Shown here one piece after another: positions 41,610 through 53,555 of a stretch of DNA of 64,000 nucleotides. Origin of the DNA: Batillaria attramentaria. Lineage: Eukaryota > Mollusca > Gastropoda > Batillariidae. Under the pieces are notes generated by a model. The model saw only the letters and a list, made by a program, of their open reading frames with translations, had not been told where the DNA came from and searched no databases. The stretch is taken from the NCBI GenBank assembly GCA_018292915.2, contig JACVVK020000089.1, forward strand, positions 1,278,501 through 1,342,500. Reading direction: 5' to 3'. Within the stretch, counting starts at the first letter, position 1; each line of letters begins with the position of its first letter. The translations under genes and the position numbers were made by a program.

Positions 41610-42240
41610 ATCCTTGGTGTATGGGGTGTCGTATGTGGGGTGTTATATGTTGGGTGCCGCCTGTTGTGTCGAGTCTGGGGTGTCGAATGTGGGGTGTCAA
41701 GATGTCGTATGTTGGGCGTTGTGTGTGGGGTGTCGTCGTGTCGTATGTGGGATGTCATTGTGTCGTATGTGGGGTGTCGTTGTGTCACATGTGGAGTGTC
41801 GTGATGTCGTATGTGGAGTGTCGTGGTGTCCTATGTGGGGTATCGTGGTGTGGTATTATGGGGTGTCGTGGTGTCGTATGTGGGGTGTCGAGGTGTCTTA
41901 TGCAGGGTTTTGTACGTTAGGTGTCGTCGTGTTGTGTGTGGGGTGTCTTGGTGCCGTATGTTCGGTGTCGTAGTGTGGTATGTGGGATATCTTGATGTCA
42001 TATACGTGGGATGTCGTGGTGTCGTATGTGGGGTGTCGTGGTGTCGTATGTGGGGTGTCGTGGTGCCGTATGTGGGGTGTCGTGGTGTCGTAATCGGGGT
42101 GTCAAGGTGTCGTATGTGGGGTGTCGTCGTGTCGTATGTGAGGTATCGTATTGTATGTGGGGTGTCGTCGAGTCGTATGTGGGGTGTCATTGTGTTGTAT
42201 GCAGGGTGTTGTATGTGGAGTGTCGTAATGTTGATTGCGC
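41610..42240. repeat. 22-bp minisatellite, ~28 units
   Basis: Consensus TGGTGTCGTATGTGGGGTGT then CG. Unit length is constant in the centre (about 42010-42150), with degenerate ends. The ORFs across it are translations of the repeat. Confidence 0.93.
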
Positions 42241-42379
42241 CGTTTAGCGCATTTTTACATATGATCTGCAAAGAAAGGTATAGTGGATGATGGAGGGCAG
42301 GAGATGGGGGAGGGATGAGATTATAGCTACTTCTATATAATTATAGCTACTTCACTCTAATGCAATGAGGGTCGATGAA

Positions 42380-43754
42380 CTAAAGGGCCGTTACGATGCC
42401 ATAGATTAGGAAGGACAGAACACTGAGACCGGTGAAGACTGGGAAGCAGATCCTGTCAATCACAACTCCCAGCCGCTGCCAGTCCACTGCTTCAGGCTTG
42501 ACCTCAGAACGATCGGCAACAGTTGCACTACTATCCGTTGCATCTGTTGAAAAACACACACAAAGTGAAATGCGTGTATAGAACAATAGACAGAAGAGCG
42601 AATGACTCAGACCAAAGCCGGCGTATTATAAACAATCAACAGAGACAACAAAGAAATAACATCAATATGAGATCATAATTTACATACATACCCGCACTAG
42701 ACATGGGGCGAATGTTTTGAGTCGAATTTTCTTCCTTAGGTTGACGATGGTGACACGCGACCGTAACCGCCGACACTACGACAGCAGCGACACTCAGCAC
42801 CATCTGACTGGCCAGGTAGACGGCCAGGTAACACACGGTGTCCGAGTTGCTGGGCAGACTGTCCTGGATCAGCGTCATGAAGACGGCCAGAGTGAGGAAG
42901 GTGGTGAGACTGACCGACATCTTTTCGCCACACTGCACGGGCAGCGCGAACACCACACTGTTGAGGCCCGACACCAGCAGAACAGGCAGCAGCACGTTCA
43001 GCGCGTAGAACAGCCATTTCCGGCGCAACTTCACTGTGTAGACGATATGCCAGGATTTGCCATTTTCGCCGGAAGATCTCTTAATCCTGTGACTGGTTTC
43101 CGTGATATCCCATTCTGCTGATTGCACTTCCGGAAGACTAAGCACTGTGTCGGTGCAGTTGACCTGATGCTCAAAGTACACCCATGGGCTGACAATCACC
43201 GTACAGGTCTGACTGTCGAAGGGGAATAACTGAATATCAACATAACAGGTAGTAGTTATGGTGTCCCCTGGTGACCACGTGACACTCCCATTAGCGTATA
43301 CCACCACCATCATCTGCTTCTTCACCAACTGATCAAACGGCATCACAGAGTTCATTACAAACAGATCCGGAGTCCAGATGTCTTCTGGCTTCACAAATAT
43401 GGCGTCCACAGGATAGACAGCAGTGTCCCAAGACAGTGACGGGTCGGTGTATCGGAGTACAAACAAACCTACAAAAGTGAACTGCTGGTGTCGCAAGTCT
43501 AGTCCCGATATACTGAAGATAAATGTGTCAATGCTCACGTTGATGGGGTTGAAGGAACTGTCGGCGTTGTAGCTGTAGGGGGGCACGACGAGACTCCGGT
43601 TGGTGAACAGCTTCTGAGTTAACTCCATCTGGAAGTTGTTCCTCACTGAATTTGACTCGTTCCCTTCCTGGGTTTGACCTTGTACTACGATGACGTCGGT
43701 CAGTAAAACAATCAGGATCAGGATCCTATCAGTGTTGAGTAGTAACTTAGCCAT
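42380..43754 (-). CDS. Cys-loop receptor subunit B (nAChR-like)
   Basis: Exon 1 is 42692-43754 and exon 2 is 42380-42543, phase-1 intron, 408 aa. The signal peptide (RILILIVLLTDVIVVQG) and mature N-terminus (GQTQEGNES) are nearly those of receptor G. The Cys-loop is CYVDIQLFPFDSQTC; loop-B Trp is in SPWVYFEHQ; loop C has no vicinal cysteines. M1-M3 and M4 (RICFPVFTGLSVLSFLIYG) are as in the other members. The M3-M4 loop is about 40 residues. All domains are intact, so it is likely functional. The M4-exon acceptor (TTCAACAG) has only a short GT run before it. Confidence 0.92.
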
Positions 43755-43799
43755 TTCTCCAGCATGTATAGTCAGTATCCCTACTCCTACGTTTTTATG

Positions 43800-44370
43800 T
43801 TTACAGTCTGAAATCCAGACTAATGATACCCCGGTGCTGTTTAGAGACAGTGGCCGTCGGAGAAATCTACTGAAAATGCCACGTCAGTTGCGCAATTTTG
43901 TCCAGAGACTCCGCTGATGCAACTGTAACCGGTGCTGTAATGACAAAGACTGCATGTCCATTCCACTCCTGTACTTTATTTACGACACTTTACAGTAGCT
44001 GGGTCACCGAGTTAGAAGTATCACTACTGACTGGAACAAGTCTGGCATTGCCAGAGACACGAAACTCAGACCTTCCACTGCAAGAGAGGAGCTTGGCGAA
44101 GAACTGATCTTCACGTCCAGTATTCAGCTCTCCTGCGCTCTACGCCCCACGCCCCCCTCGTTTCCTTCCCTCCCTCTCTCCCTCCCCATTGCTGATGAAT
44201 CATGATTGTCCCCGCGTAGATGTGAGTTTGCTCAACCATCGAAAGCTGGTACAGTGGTTTAATCTACTGACGCACTTGGGGGTGATATTGACACACAGTG
44301 CCATTGTTACCGAACATGTGCATTTACACTAACGTCCAGAGTCTCTATTGCCGGGCCAGACGGATTGTTA
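43800..44370. repeat. Duplicated 5' flank of receptor B
   Basis: Shares ordered blocks with the flank of receptor A (see 40730-41340). Likely contains the promoter; no TATA box was assigned. Confidence 0.65.
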
Positions 44371-44674
44371 ATGGCACAATCACTAAAGTGCCGACAACAC
44401 TGGCAACAAGACAACAACCATGGAGTAATTTGTAAAATGAAATATGAGCCGCGCGTTCCATCACCCAGCCACCATGGCTGTTTTCTAAGGGATTCACACA
44501 AAGCAATCACTGATTTGAACTGTTTGCCCCAGGAGGCACACATGCCCCAGGAAGCAACCAATAAAACAGGGACGCAATGAGAGAACCTCAACAAAGTCAC
44601 CTCACGTCGTTCAGCAGACAGGTGAGATGTAAGGGTGGCAAGTTGGGGGTGGGGGTGGGGCTGGGAGGGCTCTC

Positions 44675-44793
44675 CTAAATTGAGAGTCGATGATCTAGAT
44701 TAGGAAGGACAGAACACTGAGGCCGGTGAACATTGGGGAAACAGATCCTATCACAACTCCCAGCCGCTGCCAGTCCACAGTTCTTCTCTGCGT
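44675..44793 (-). pseudogene. Degenerate M4 exon of receptor C
   Basis: Compared with its relatives, the run coding VVIDRICFPVF has lost 4 bp and gained 1 bp. The final YGIxTAL codons are also missing because the text passes straight from CTTCCTAATC to TAG. Spliced from the acceptor AACACAG at 44794 in the conserved phase, the frame gives DAEKNCGLAAAGSC and stops at 44675 with no M4 helix. The alternative frame (VDWQRLGVVIGS) keeps part of M4 but no AG gives the right phase. A GT/GC tract over 80 bp long lies directly before the acceptor. Confidence 0.85.
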
Positions 44794-44807
44794 CTGTGTT
44801 GCGCGCG

Positions 44808-44811
44808 CGCG

Positions 44812-44882
<71 letters not shown>

Positions 44883-44899
44883 ACACACACACCTCTGTA

Positions 44900-44933
<34 letters not shown>
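44808..44933. repeat. (CG)(CA)n and (GA)n compound microsatellite, receptor C
   Basis: CA run to 44892, then GA run to 44932; in the receptor C transcript it lies immediately upstream of the M4-exon acceptor. Confidence 0.95.
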
Positions 44934-44934
<1 letters not shown>

Positions 44935-45044
44935 TATGAAAAAATGAAATGGATTCAAACCAAGGCTAAAAAAAAAAAAAACAGCAACAGGAACATCAAA
45001 GAAATAACATTAACATGATACGAGTATAATAGTTTTTATCATAC

Positions 45045-46116
45045 CTGCTTTGGGCTTGCCTTTGGCGTTTTGAGTCGCGTTTTCTTCCTCGACATGACGG
45101 TGGTGACACACGACCCTAACCGCCGACGCTACGACAGCAGCGACACTCAGTACCATCTGACTGGCCAGGTAGACGGTCAGGTAACACACGGTGTCCGAGT
45201 TGCTGGGCAGACTGTCCTGGATCAGCGTCAAGAAGACGGCCAGAGTGAGGAAGGTGGTGAGACTGACCGACATCTTTTCGCCACATTGCACGGGCAGCGC
45301 GAAAACCACGCTGTTGAGGGCCGACACCAGCAGGACAGGGAGTACAACGTTCATTGTGTAGAACACCCATTTTCTCCTCAGTGTCACCGAATAGACGATG
45401 GTCCAGAAATATGTACCAGAGAAATTGTACCTGTCAATCCTCCAGGTGGAGTTGATGACGTCCCATTCGGCAGTTCCATTGACAACGGTAAGTGAAAAGT
45501 GAGTGCACTTCAGTTGTCTCTCGGAGTTGGCCCATGGCCCGAAATGTATCCAACAGGTCTGAGTATCAAACGGGAACAACCGAATGTTGACGTCACAACT
45601 GATGGTGATTGTATCACCAGGCGACCACAGCACCCGACCACTGTCCAGTATCAGTACTCGCATCTTCTGCTTCACCAGCTGGTCAATCGGGAACACCGAG
45701 TTGTGCAAGACCATATCCGGTGTCCAGATGTCTTCCGGTTTCACGTATATGGCGTCCACTGGGTAGACAGAAGTGTTCCAGGACAGTGACGGGTCGGTGT
45801 AAGAGATCGTGAACCATCCTGTGAAAGTGAACTGCTGACTGCGCATGTCCAGTCCCGATATGCTGTTGATATCCAGCCTGACACCAACGTTGACGGGGTT
45901 GAATGTGCCGTCGTTGTTGTAAGTATAGGGTGGCACCATGTGACTTCGCTTAGCGAATAGTTTCTGAATCAGCTCACCCTCGAAATCGTTCCCGACATTC
46001 CCTGAAGCATTCTGTTGATTAGTTTGTCCGTGCACTATATCTATGGACTTCAGTAACACAACCAAGATTGTGTAGAGATACTTAACACGTCGGAGCGAGG
46101 CCATGTTGGGTTTCAT
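45045..46116 (-). CDS. Cys-loop receptor subunit C, exon 1 (nAChR-like)
   Basis: One large exon encodes the signal peptide (TILVVLLKSIDIVHG), extracellular domain and M1-M3, 357 codons plus one base, ending at donor GTATGA. Its Cys-loop is CDVNIRLFPFDTQTC. Loop B reads GPWANSERQ, so the Tyr after Trp seen in A, B, E and G is replaced. M1 differs slightly (KWVFYTMNVVLPVLL) but M2-M3 is essentially the shared DNA. It is the close partner of receptor E, with matching signal peptides and 5' flanks. The first exon is intact, but its M4 exon is broken, so it is either a young pseudogene or encodes a protein without M4. Confidence 0.9.
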
Positions 46117-46407
46117 GGGGAGTTCCGTTCAGTATTGTCATCAGCAATTGAGAGATTGATAAATTTGTGTTACTCTCACTTTCAGTGGTGGTACAGAATA
46201 AATCTTCTTGAAAAACTCAGAATCGAGTTTTATAGAAACAGAATCGGTGAAATTAGACACACACATAAGCTGACCTGTGCCCAAGCTGCCAAAGCCACAC
46301 TATCAAACTACAAAGAGTGAACAGGTAGAAGTATTACAGATGGGTGGGGTAATGGACAGCCATTCTCTCTCTCTCCCTCCCCCTCCTCCCTACCGCCCCA
46401 GTTAGGC

Positions 46408-46822
46408 TTAAAGGTCTGCAATCTCAGCAAAAAGCCGCAAAAATTCCTTTTTTAAAACTGCGACTTCTTCGACTGTGCATAATCCAGGCAACTCTGTCAC
46501 AGTTGCAGAGTTTTCAGCGCTTCGGGGACCCTTATAAAACCAGAGCACGAGTTTGCCGTGACAGTATTTGGCTTTTGGTGAGTGAGCGAGACACATCGCT
46601 ACAGTGTCTGGCGGATGTTGAGTGCTGCACGATCTTCCTCGCTCAGTGTCAAAACGCAAACTGAGCTGTGAAATCAGGCTGCGCTTGGCTTTTATTGGGG
46701 TTTCAGGGACGCTGAAAACTCTGCAACTGTGACAGGGTTGACTGTGCTTGCACGGTCGACTCAGGAAAAAAATTTTCACACTTCGGAAAGCTTTTTGTTG
46801 GGAGCTTAGATCTTTAATGCTT
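46408..46822. mobile_element. Fold-back MITE (M2), copy 2
   Basis: The internal arms (CTCTGTCACAGTTGCAGAGT / ACTCTGCAACTGTGACAGGG) and centre match copy 1. Its left terminus is the alternative AGGTCTGCAATCTCAGCAAA type while the right terminus is CTTTTTGTTGGGAGCTTAGA. Confidence 0.85.
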
Positions 46823-46849
46823 TTCCTGACTAATGTATGTTTGCACAAC

Positions 46850-47538
46850 CATCAACGGGAACCTGGCAGTTTAATGTGTCAAAGTCCCCGGTATTTTCCC
46901 CTAGTCATGACCATCAGATGACGCCAGTGTTGCCGATAGCATTGCCAACAATTCGGTGTGTGTTTTAGTGTTTCATTTTCTGCGGTGACGTGGATGGAAC
47001 TTCGTGCTTCACCCGCAAATAATCAGACAATGAAACTAGTGACGCATGACACGCAGTCAGTCGGTTGGCATCGATAGTCCGTCGGGGTCAACTGCTGCGG
47101 AACTCACAATTTCCGCCTCTGTGGCAGTAGGCGTCATGTCCGGTGTGAGTCATAGCTCATATTTTGCATATATGTAAATTATATGCAAATCACCCCAAGA
47201 CATAGAGCTTACATTATTAGTTACAGTGGTTTAAATACTCTTAAAGTATGTTGAAGGATTTATGGAAGAGACAATAGATTTGACCCATACTGCTGGAAGG
47301 AAAAACAAAATAGGATTGAAAACGCCAAGGCGCCGATCACTCACCGACACTCACGCACATTTTACAACAATGGACAGACTTACACTGGTGAAACTGACTT
47401 GTTACACAGGAAATTATTGGAGTTAAGTTACTTGTGCGCCGCTCAAGCAACAAAGGCTAATTAGCGGCTGAGGATATTACTGGAACGTTTTATGATTGCT
47501 CCTAAAAACAGGCAGTGCGGGACTATAAGCCTAATTAT
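46850..47538. other. Spacer between receptors C and D, no gene recognised
   Basis: No repeat or coding family was recognised here. Confidence 0.4.
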
Positions 47539-50500
47539 TTAAAAGGCAGCAGCGTAGAAAAAGAGAAGAAAAGACAAAACATTGAGGACGATGAAGACGG
47601 GGAAGCAGATCCTGTCCAGCCAGATCCCCACTTTCTGCCACTCCACACGTTTGCTGTTTTCAGCATTCCGGCAACAGGTCACGGCCACGTTGGAATCGTC
47701 TGAAAACGAGGAACGTATAACTCATTGCCGATCTTGACCGCGCGACGTGGAATTCCCCCGTGACCAAGGCACTGTGTGCGTGCACAACCCTTGCCAACCA
47801 GGCGATTTTAGCAATTGTTCGATTGTTTGGAAAGTGGTCTTCCTCAGATGTTTCTTAATTTTGTTACGGTATTGTTTGACTAGTCATTAGCTATCTTTGA
47901 AGGATAATTATAAGCACTTTTATGGGAAATATGTTTTATTGGAAAAATTGAACATAGTGTCATAGTGAGAGCGGAGATAACATGGGTTTTGGGTGCTTGG
48001 TAACAGCGCCTTCACGCGTCAACGCCCGGGGTCTGGGTGTGTGGTTGGCAACGGTATGCAAGGGCACTGCACAAACGCTGGGCGCATGGTCGTGAAAACG
48101 TAATAGTAAACGAAACACAAAAAGCAGACATATTCGGAAAATTTCCGTGGGGGGGGGGGGGGGCGCGAGGGAAGGAAAATAAAAAGTTTCTTGTCATTGT
48201 TGACCTTTAGCAAAAAAACCATGAGACTGTAGTGACATTGATTGCGTCAGAATGTCAGGATCATTTTCAGTCATGGTGACCTCCTAGCGTAACTGCAATA
48301 TACAGTTTTGAGTCTCTGGACGACTCCACTCCTGGACGACGCTACTCCTGTCATCAAAAGGGCCGAGCCCTCAGAATTCAGCCAGTCGGCGGCATAATAA
48401 ACACAATGCATGGCATGATTCGGCAAACTTTTTGCCAGACACTACAACGAGGGAAACACATGTAGTTTGATATGACTAAAACATGGAAAGAAAGCAGTAG
48501 TTCCATTGACGTCACTTGAGGAATAGACCATTCTTTCATCTTGACATCACCCCTTTTCCCATACATTGAGGTCATGGACGTGCTGTGTTTGCCAATACAC
48601 GGCAGAGTAAAGGGTTAGGGTTAGGGTTACTGCCACTTACAAGCTCTGTAAGGCTGTTTGCCGAAAAAGGTGATGCTCCCTCTGCGCATGGTGACCGGTT
48701 TCTTAACTTCGCGTTTGGAGAAACACGAGAAATACGGTTTTCTTTGAACGTGCCGAGCTTTTCCTGTATAAGTATGCCAAAATTGTTTCTATAAATAGAC
48801 CAGTCAGCCAGCGCCTTCGCTGCAAAATAAGCTTTTTTGGCAATTCCGCGCCGAAGCGAGTCTTGTAGGTGACCTGTTTGTTGTGCTACGTCAACCACGA
48901 GGCTGTTTTGAATGCAACGGCAAAGCACATTCGAGGAAACGTTTTCCATAACGTTGCTGTGTGCCTGGCAAGAGTATTGATACTTCAAGTATCGGGGGCG
49001 GTCGGTGGTCTAGTGGTTAAGAGACTTGTCACCAATGCGAGAGGTCAAGGGTTCGAGTCCCACTCGGGGCAAAGAATTTTTCCTTCTCGTATGTGGCACC
49101 GTTCATTCGTGCCGATCGTCGGGGGTTCTGTCCGGGTACTCCGGCTTCCTCCCCCTCTGCTTTGGAAATGTTCAGCCCACCAAATTTGAAACATAAATGC
49201 AATTCTAAATTTCGAAATTTAAATAGCTGAGCTGACCCTTCACACCACGTGATTGTAATGTGTTTATGATCAGTGTGTGAGAGAATGCGTGTGATTCACG
49301 TGAGCGTGCGTGTTGGGTTCAGTTCGCGGCGCTTTGAGCCGATTAATGAAATTGGGTAAAGCGCCTATACAATATTCATTATTATTATTATCAAGTTATT
49401 ATTAAGTACAATGTTACTTGGCTGCTTACAAAAAGAGAAAAAGAAATCAACCATCAACTGATCAAGATGACTTCAGAGATTTGTGTTTTTGTCACATGCA
49501 CTTTCATACCTTCACTGGAGTGAATGCTTTTGCAGTTGTTTCCCACGTCGACGTGATGATGGTGACATGCCACCCTGGCCGCCGACACAACGACAGCAAC
49601 GACACTCAGAACCATCTGACCAACCAGGTAGACGACCAGGTAACACACGGTGTCCGAGTTGCTGGGCAGACTGTCCTGGATCAGCGTCATGAAGACGGCC
49701 AGAGTGAGGAAGGTGGTGAGACTGACCGACATCTTTTCGCCACATTGCACGGGCAGCGCGAACACCACGCTGTTGAGGCCCGACACCAGCAGGACAGGCA
49801 GCAGTACGTTCAGCGCGTAGAACAGCCACTTCCGGCGCAAAGTCATTTTGTTATCAATATACCAGACAGTACTGTTTCCTGAATTGTATGTGACAACAGA
49901 GCTGCTTTTGTCAACGACGTCCCATTCTGCGGTTTTGTCAATCGCATCCAGACGTGCGTCAACACAGTTCACCTGATGCGTAGCGTAACCCAACGGGCCA
50001 ATGATTATGCTGCAACTCTGAGTGTCAAAGGGGAACAAACGGATATCGACGCTGCATGTGATAGTTATTGTGTCCCCTGGAGTCCACACAACATTTCCAT
50101 CAGAATTCACGACCACTTGCAAATTCTGTTTTATTAACTGGTCCATTGCTACAACTGAATTAAACACGAAGATTCGAGGAATCCAGATCTCGTCCTGATT
50201 CACAAAAACGGCGTCTACAGGATACAGGTTCAAATCCCAGGACAGTGACCGGTCGGTGTAAGTCACCAGAAACCATACTGTAAAAGTTAGCTGCTGCTGA
50301 CGCATATCTAGTCCCGCGATATGAAATACAAAGGTCGAAATGGACACGTTGACAGGATTGAAGCTGTTATCGAGGTTGAACGTGTACGGAGGTATCGCTG
50401 CACTCTTGTTCGCAAGAAGTTTACGCATAAACTCAAGCTGAAAATCGTCCCGGTTTGTGGCATAGCTAGTTCTCTGTGGAAGAGGGTTCTCTTGTTTGTC

Positions 50501-50569
50501 AGCTGCGGACGGAGGTAAGGCTAACAAGAAGGTTGTCAACAACAAGACGCGAGTAAGAAGGACGAACAT
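47539..50569 (-). CDS. Cys-loop receptor subunit D (divergent member)
   Basis: Exon 1 is 49510-50569 and exon 2 is 47539-47699, phase-1 intron of 1.8 kb, 406 aa. The signal peptide is LLTRVLLLTTFLLALPPSAA. The extracellular domain is the most divergent of the cluster: Cys-loop CSVDIRLFPFDTQSC, but loop B is GPLGYATHQ, so the Trp that forms the cation-pi box in nicotinic receptors is Leu. The M4 exon is also distinct (VEWQKVGIWLDRICFPVFIV, then LNVLSFLLFFYAAAF). In contrast, M1-M3 is nearly identical DNA to the other genes. No long GT tract precedes its M4 acceptor. Intact and probably functional, with a ligand unlike that of the others. The intron holds an M1 element and a SINE-2. Confidence 0.92.
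48323..48612. mobile_element. M1 interspersed element, copy 2
   Basis: Matches 22341-22622 throughout (TTTTTGCCAGACACTACAAC, TCTTTCATCTTGACATCACC). It lies in the intron of receptor D. Confidence 0.8.
48611..48629. repeat. Three-unit TTAGGG interstitial telomeric repeat
   Basis: AGGGTTAGGGTTAGGGTTA abuts the end of the M1 element. The other two M1 copies lack it. Confidence 0.85.
48993..49408 (+). mobile_element. tRNA-derived SINE-2 copy, full length
   Basis: Head has A box TGGTCTAGTGG and B box GGGTTCGAGTCCC. The body includes ATGTGGCACCGTTCATTCG and TTTGGAAATGTTCAGCCCAC. The 3' end folds GGCGCTTTGAG against GGGTAAAGCGCC and finishes in ATT repeats. The second copy is at 13493-13914 (minus). 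Confidence 0.88.
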
Positions 50570-50869
50570 CGTTACGACTCCTGGTCCTTGTTAGCCCTGG
50601 TGGTCCCAGCAGAATGGAGGACGAATGACTCAGCCTTGCATGCGGATGTGTGCTAAACGGGGGTTAAACAAAATGGGCGGGCGTGTTTCAGGTACTCTCC
50701 CGCTTCCAAATCAATTGTGATGTATATCACAGTCTGTGGTCTGTCTTTGCAGGTACGCCTGTTCTGCAACCAGTCTGACTGAGGAGGTTGGGTGGGTGTT
50801 TAGGAGTTTAACGTTCTTTTCCACCGCGCATGGGCGATGTCTGAATGAGGAGTGACGGAGCAGGCGAGG

Positions 50870-50889
50870 AGAGAGAGAGAGAGAGAGAG

Positions 50890-50971
<82 letters not shown>

Positions 50972-50977
50972 CGCGCT
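50870..50977. repeat. (GA)n(GT)n(GC)n compound microsatellite
   Basis: Sits inside a dispersed repeat otherwise related to 14500-14670. Confidence 0.95.
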
Positions 50978-51202
50978 GAATTTTAATGTATTGTATTGCC
51001 ATTGTGCGGTTTGAGCAGAAATTTAATTTCCCCATGAGGGGGAAAAAAAGTATTCTTATCTTATATTATATTAAATCATTGCACCCTCACCTGGCGTGTT
51101 TCCACGCCGTAGCACCGCAAATTCAAATATTCATCGCACCGGAAGAACATTTTAGGATTTCCGGTTTTCGGTTAGAAAGAATGGGGCCGTTTAATTAAGG
51201 TT

Positions 51203-51355
51203 GGAGTTGGAGTTTTCCACCACGTAGGGGTAATATCAAAGACGGGGCAACGAGAGAAAGGCCAGCACAAATGTTGAGTCCCAGCCGGGGTTTGAACTCA
51301 CGACCCGAGCATTAAAAGTCCAGAGCTGTACCACTCGGCTATCCCGGCTCCCCGG
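51203..51355 (-). mobile_element. SINE-1 copy
   Basis: Minus-strand: TTTTCCACCACGTAGGGGTA tail, GTCCCAGCCGGGGTTTGAAC B box, CGGCTATCCCGGCTCCCC head. The 3' end is slightly shortened. Confidence 0.88.
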
Positions 51356-52617
51356 GCAGCTTATCAACCATTGCCCGTATGTAAAACTCGAGGTTAATTT
51401 ATCCCACGGTTACGGGCTTAACCCAGACTAGGACAATAGAAACCCCAAAACAAAATTAAATAAAAAGGAAGCGAAGAAAGAAAGACAAAATTCCTTCTAT
51501 AACGGCATAGACACCTTGCTGGAATGGACCCGCTTCCTGATTTAAAACAAAAAACTCCCAAACCCCGACTTTTACATGCGGGCCCAGAAAACGACTTGTT
51601 CTAATAGGTTACCACAATGTATTGTATATGCTCATATTTCAAGTTCTTAATCGGCTCCACTCTGGACACACCCGCATTACGCATTCACATTTCTTGAAAG
51701 GGGAAGATCCCCCCCCCCACCCCCTCTGGTGCGTACCACGTCATGAGCCTTTTATAGTCGCACATTTCTTAATCCCGTGCGTGGATCTTGCAGAGATTCG
51801 CGTAAAACATTACTGCGCAGATTCTTTGAAGGTGTTGTTCCGGGATGTTCCCCCCTGACAGCATCTTTAGCTTCTTGAAAGAGTCAAATCTGTTCTATAA
51901 AATTTAGACACCTCAAGTAATACGGACTATCCTCGACCTCTATATGTTCCATGTACAAAGAATTGAAACGTATTTATTATTTAAACCGGATAAATGTTTA
52001 TATATATATATATATATGTTTACACCTTGTTTTACCTTGTTTTATTCTCTTTTTGTCTGGCGAAGAAGGACCTTGATTAGCCGCGAAATAGTCTTTGTTG
52101 CTTGCCGCTCGGCCTTAAGCCCTAAATAACTAACTCATATTTCAAAGCAATGGCTTTAGCTGAGGGTACTTAGTCTAGTATTCGGAACTTTTGAAGCGAA
52201 CAGGACACCGGCAAAACGCCCGCCCATTTGTGTAACCCCCGTGGCTGAAAGTATTTATCCTGCTGATGAATGTGACTCAGTGGAGTTCGCGATTGAACTG
52301 TGTTCAGAGTCCATTAAGCCTGGCCGAAACAAATACACAGAGAATATGAAATTGAGTTACTATATCGACTTTGTCACTTAAAGGTCTGCAGTCCCAACAA
52401 ACAACAGCCGCAAACAGTGCGGTTTTTCAAAACTGTGACTCCTGCGACTGTGCATAGTCCAAGTAATTCCGCCACAATTGCCATTTGAAAGGTGACACGT
52501 CCAAGTCAATCATGGCAACGTAGTGAAGAACCGCCATCTTGTTCTTTAGTGTAGACAATATTTTGATACATAGGTTGGTGATTTAAATCCTGATTTGTAT
52601 AATATATATATATATAT

Positions 52618-52690
52618 TGGAAGTAAGTAAAGCTGAGAGCGCTCCCTAGATCTACTTACTTTATTTTACAGCTTTACTTACTTTCCCTAC
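52618..52690. repeat. Inverted repeat: GGAAGTAAGTAAAGCTG / CAGCTTTACTTACTTTCC
   Basis: Arms of about 17 bp with a ~37-bp loop, next to a TA microsatellite; a miniature fold-back element or hairpin. Confidence 0.75.
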
Positions 52691-53383
52691 TTTCAAATTG
52701 ACCTGATTGAGCGCATGTTTTCGGCTTTAGCGACGCCTTTGTACCTGTTCTATATATATATATATATATATATATCTGTGTGTGTGTACAACATTTTCCT
52801 TTAATAGCATTAGGTTCCTATCTTCGTATAAGTCTATGCTTACAAATCTTTCAAATCTTACGTGTACTTATCGCCTTCGCCTTCGTGTACTTATCATTAA
52901 CTCTCTCTATACTAAGGTCCCCATCTGGTTCCTCTCGCGTTCACAACGCTCGGCTGCAGAGGTCGGATTATAGCATAGAGCGCAGGGAGAGTTAATATAG
53001 ACTATTTCATGCATTCAAATTAATGCATTCACAAGAGCAGCGAGCGCAGATAGCTTGGAAAATGAGCGTGGGCGTCAACTGAGCGATGACTCCCATCGGA
53101 AATGACGTCAGCTACCACAGAATCGGAGGACGTTAGGTCGGTGGGTCTGGCTGAAAGCACTAATGGACTGCGGATGCGAACTAATTGCGTGTCATACGCC
53201 ATTTGTTTACTGTGTAATCTGTAATTAAGAACTATCCTTTTCCGACCACGAGAGCGCAGAAAATGGACCACTAACACACACGAGATTGTTTTGCAACATT
53301 AACACTACCATTACCGGGTAGACAGGACACAACATCCCAGGGGGACATTCTCACATTTAAATGCAGGTCCGGGTAAGTGTTTG

Positions 53384-53555
53384 GGGAGCCGGGGTGGTCG
53401 AATGGTAGAGCGTTCGACTTCTAATGCTCGGGTCGTGAGTTCGATCCCGGCTAGGGCCAAATATTTGTGCTGGCTTTTTCATCGTTGCCCCGTCTTTGAT
53501 ATCACCCTGTGTGGTGGAAAAGGACGTTAAACCCCCAAACACCCACCCCACCCAC
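53384..53555 (+). mobile_element. SINE-1 copy with 15-bp target duplication
   Basis: Intact pol III boxes (TGGTCGAATGG, GTTCGATCCCGG). Flanks CCGGGTAAGTGTTTG (53369-53383) and CCGGGCAAGTGTTTG (53556-53570) differ at one base. Confidence 0.95.

Noticed and set aside
41498..42290. Long ORFs of MWGVVVSYVG or HIRHHDTPH type
   Set aside because: They are readings of the 22-bp minisatellite in different frames.
48572..48988. 138-aa minus-strand ORF in the receptor D intron
   Set aside because: It overlaps the TTAGGG repeat and an M1 edge; no family resemblance or splice support was seen.
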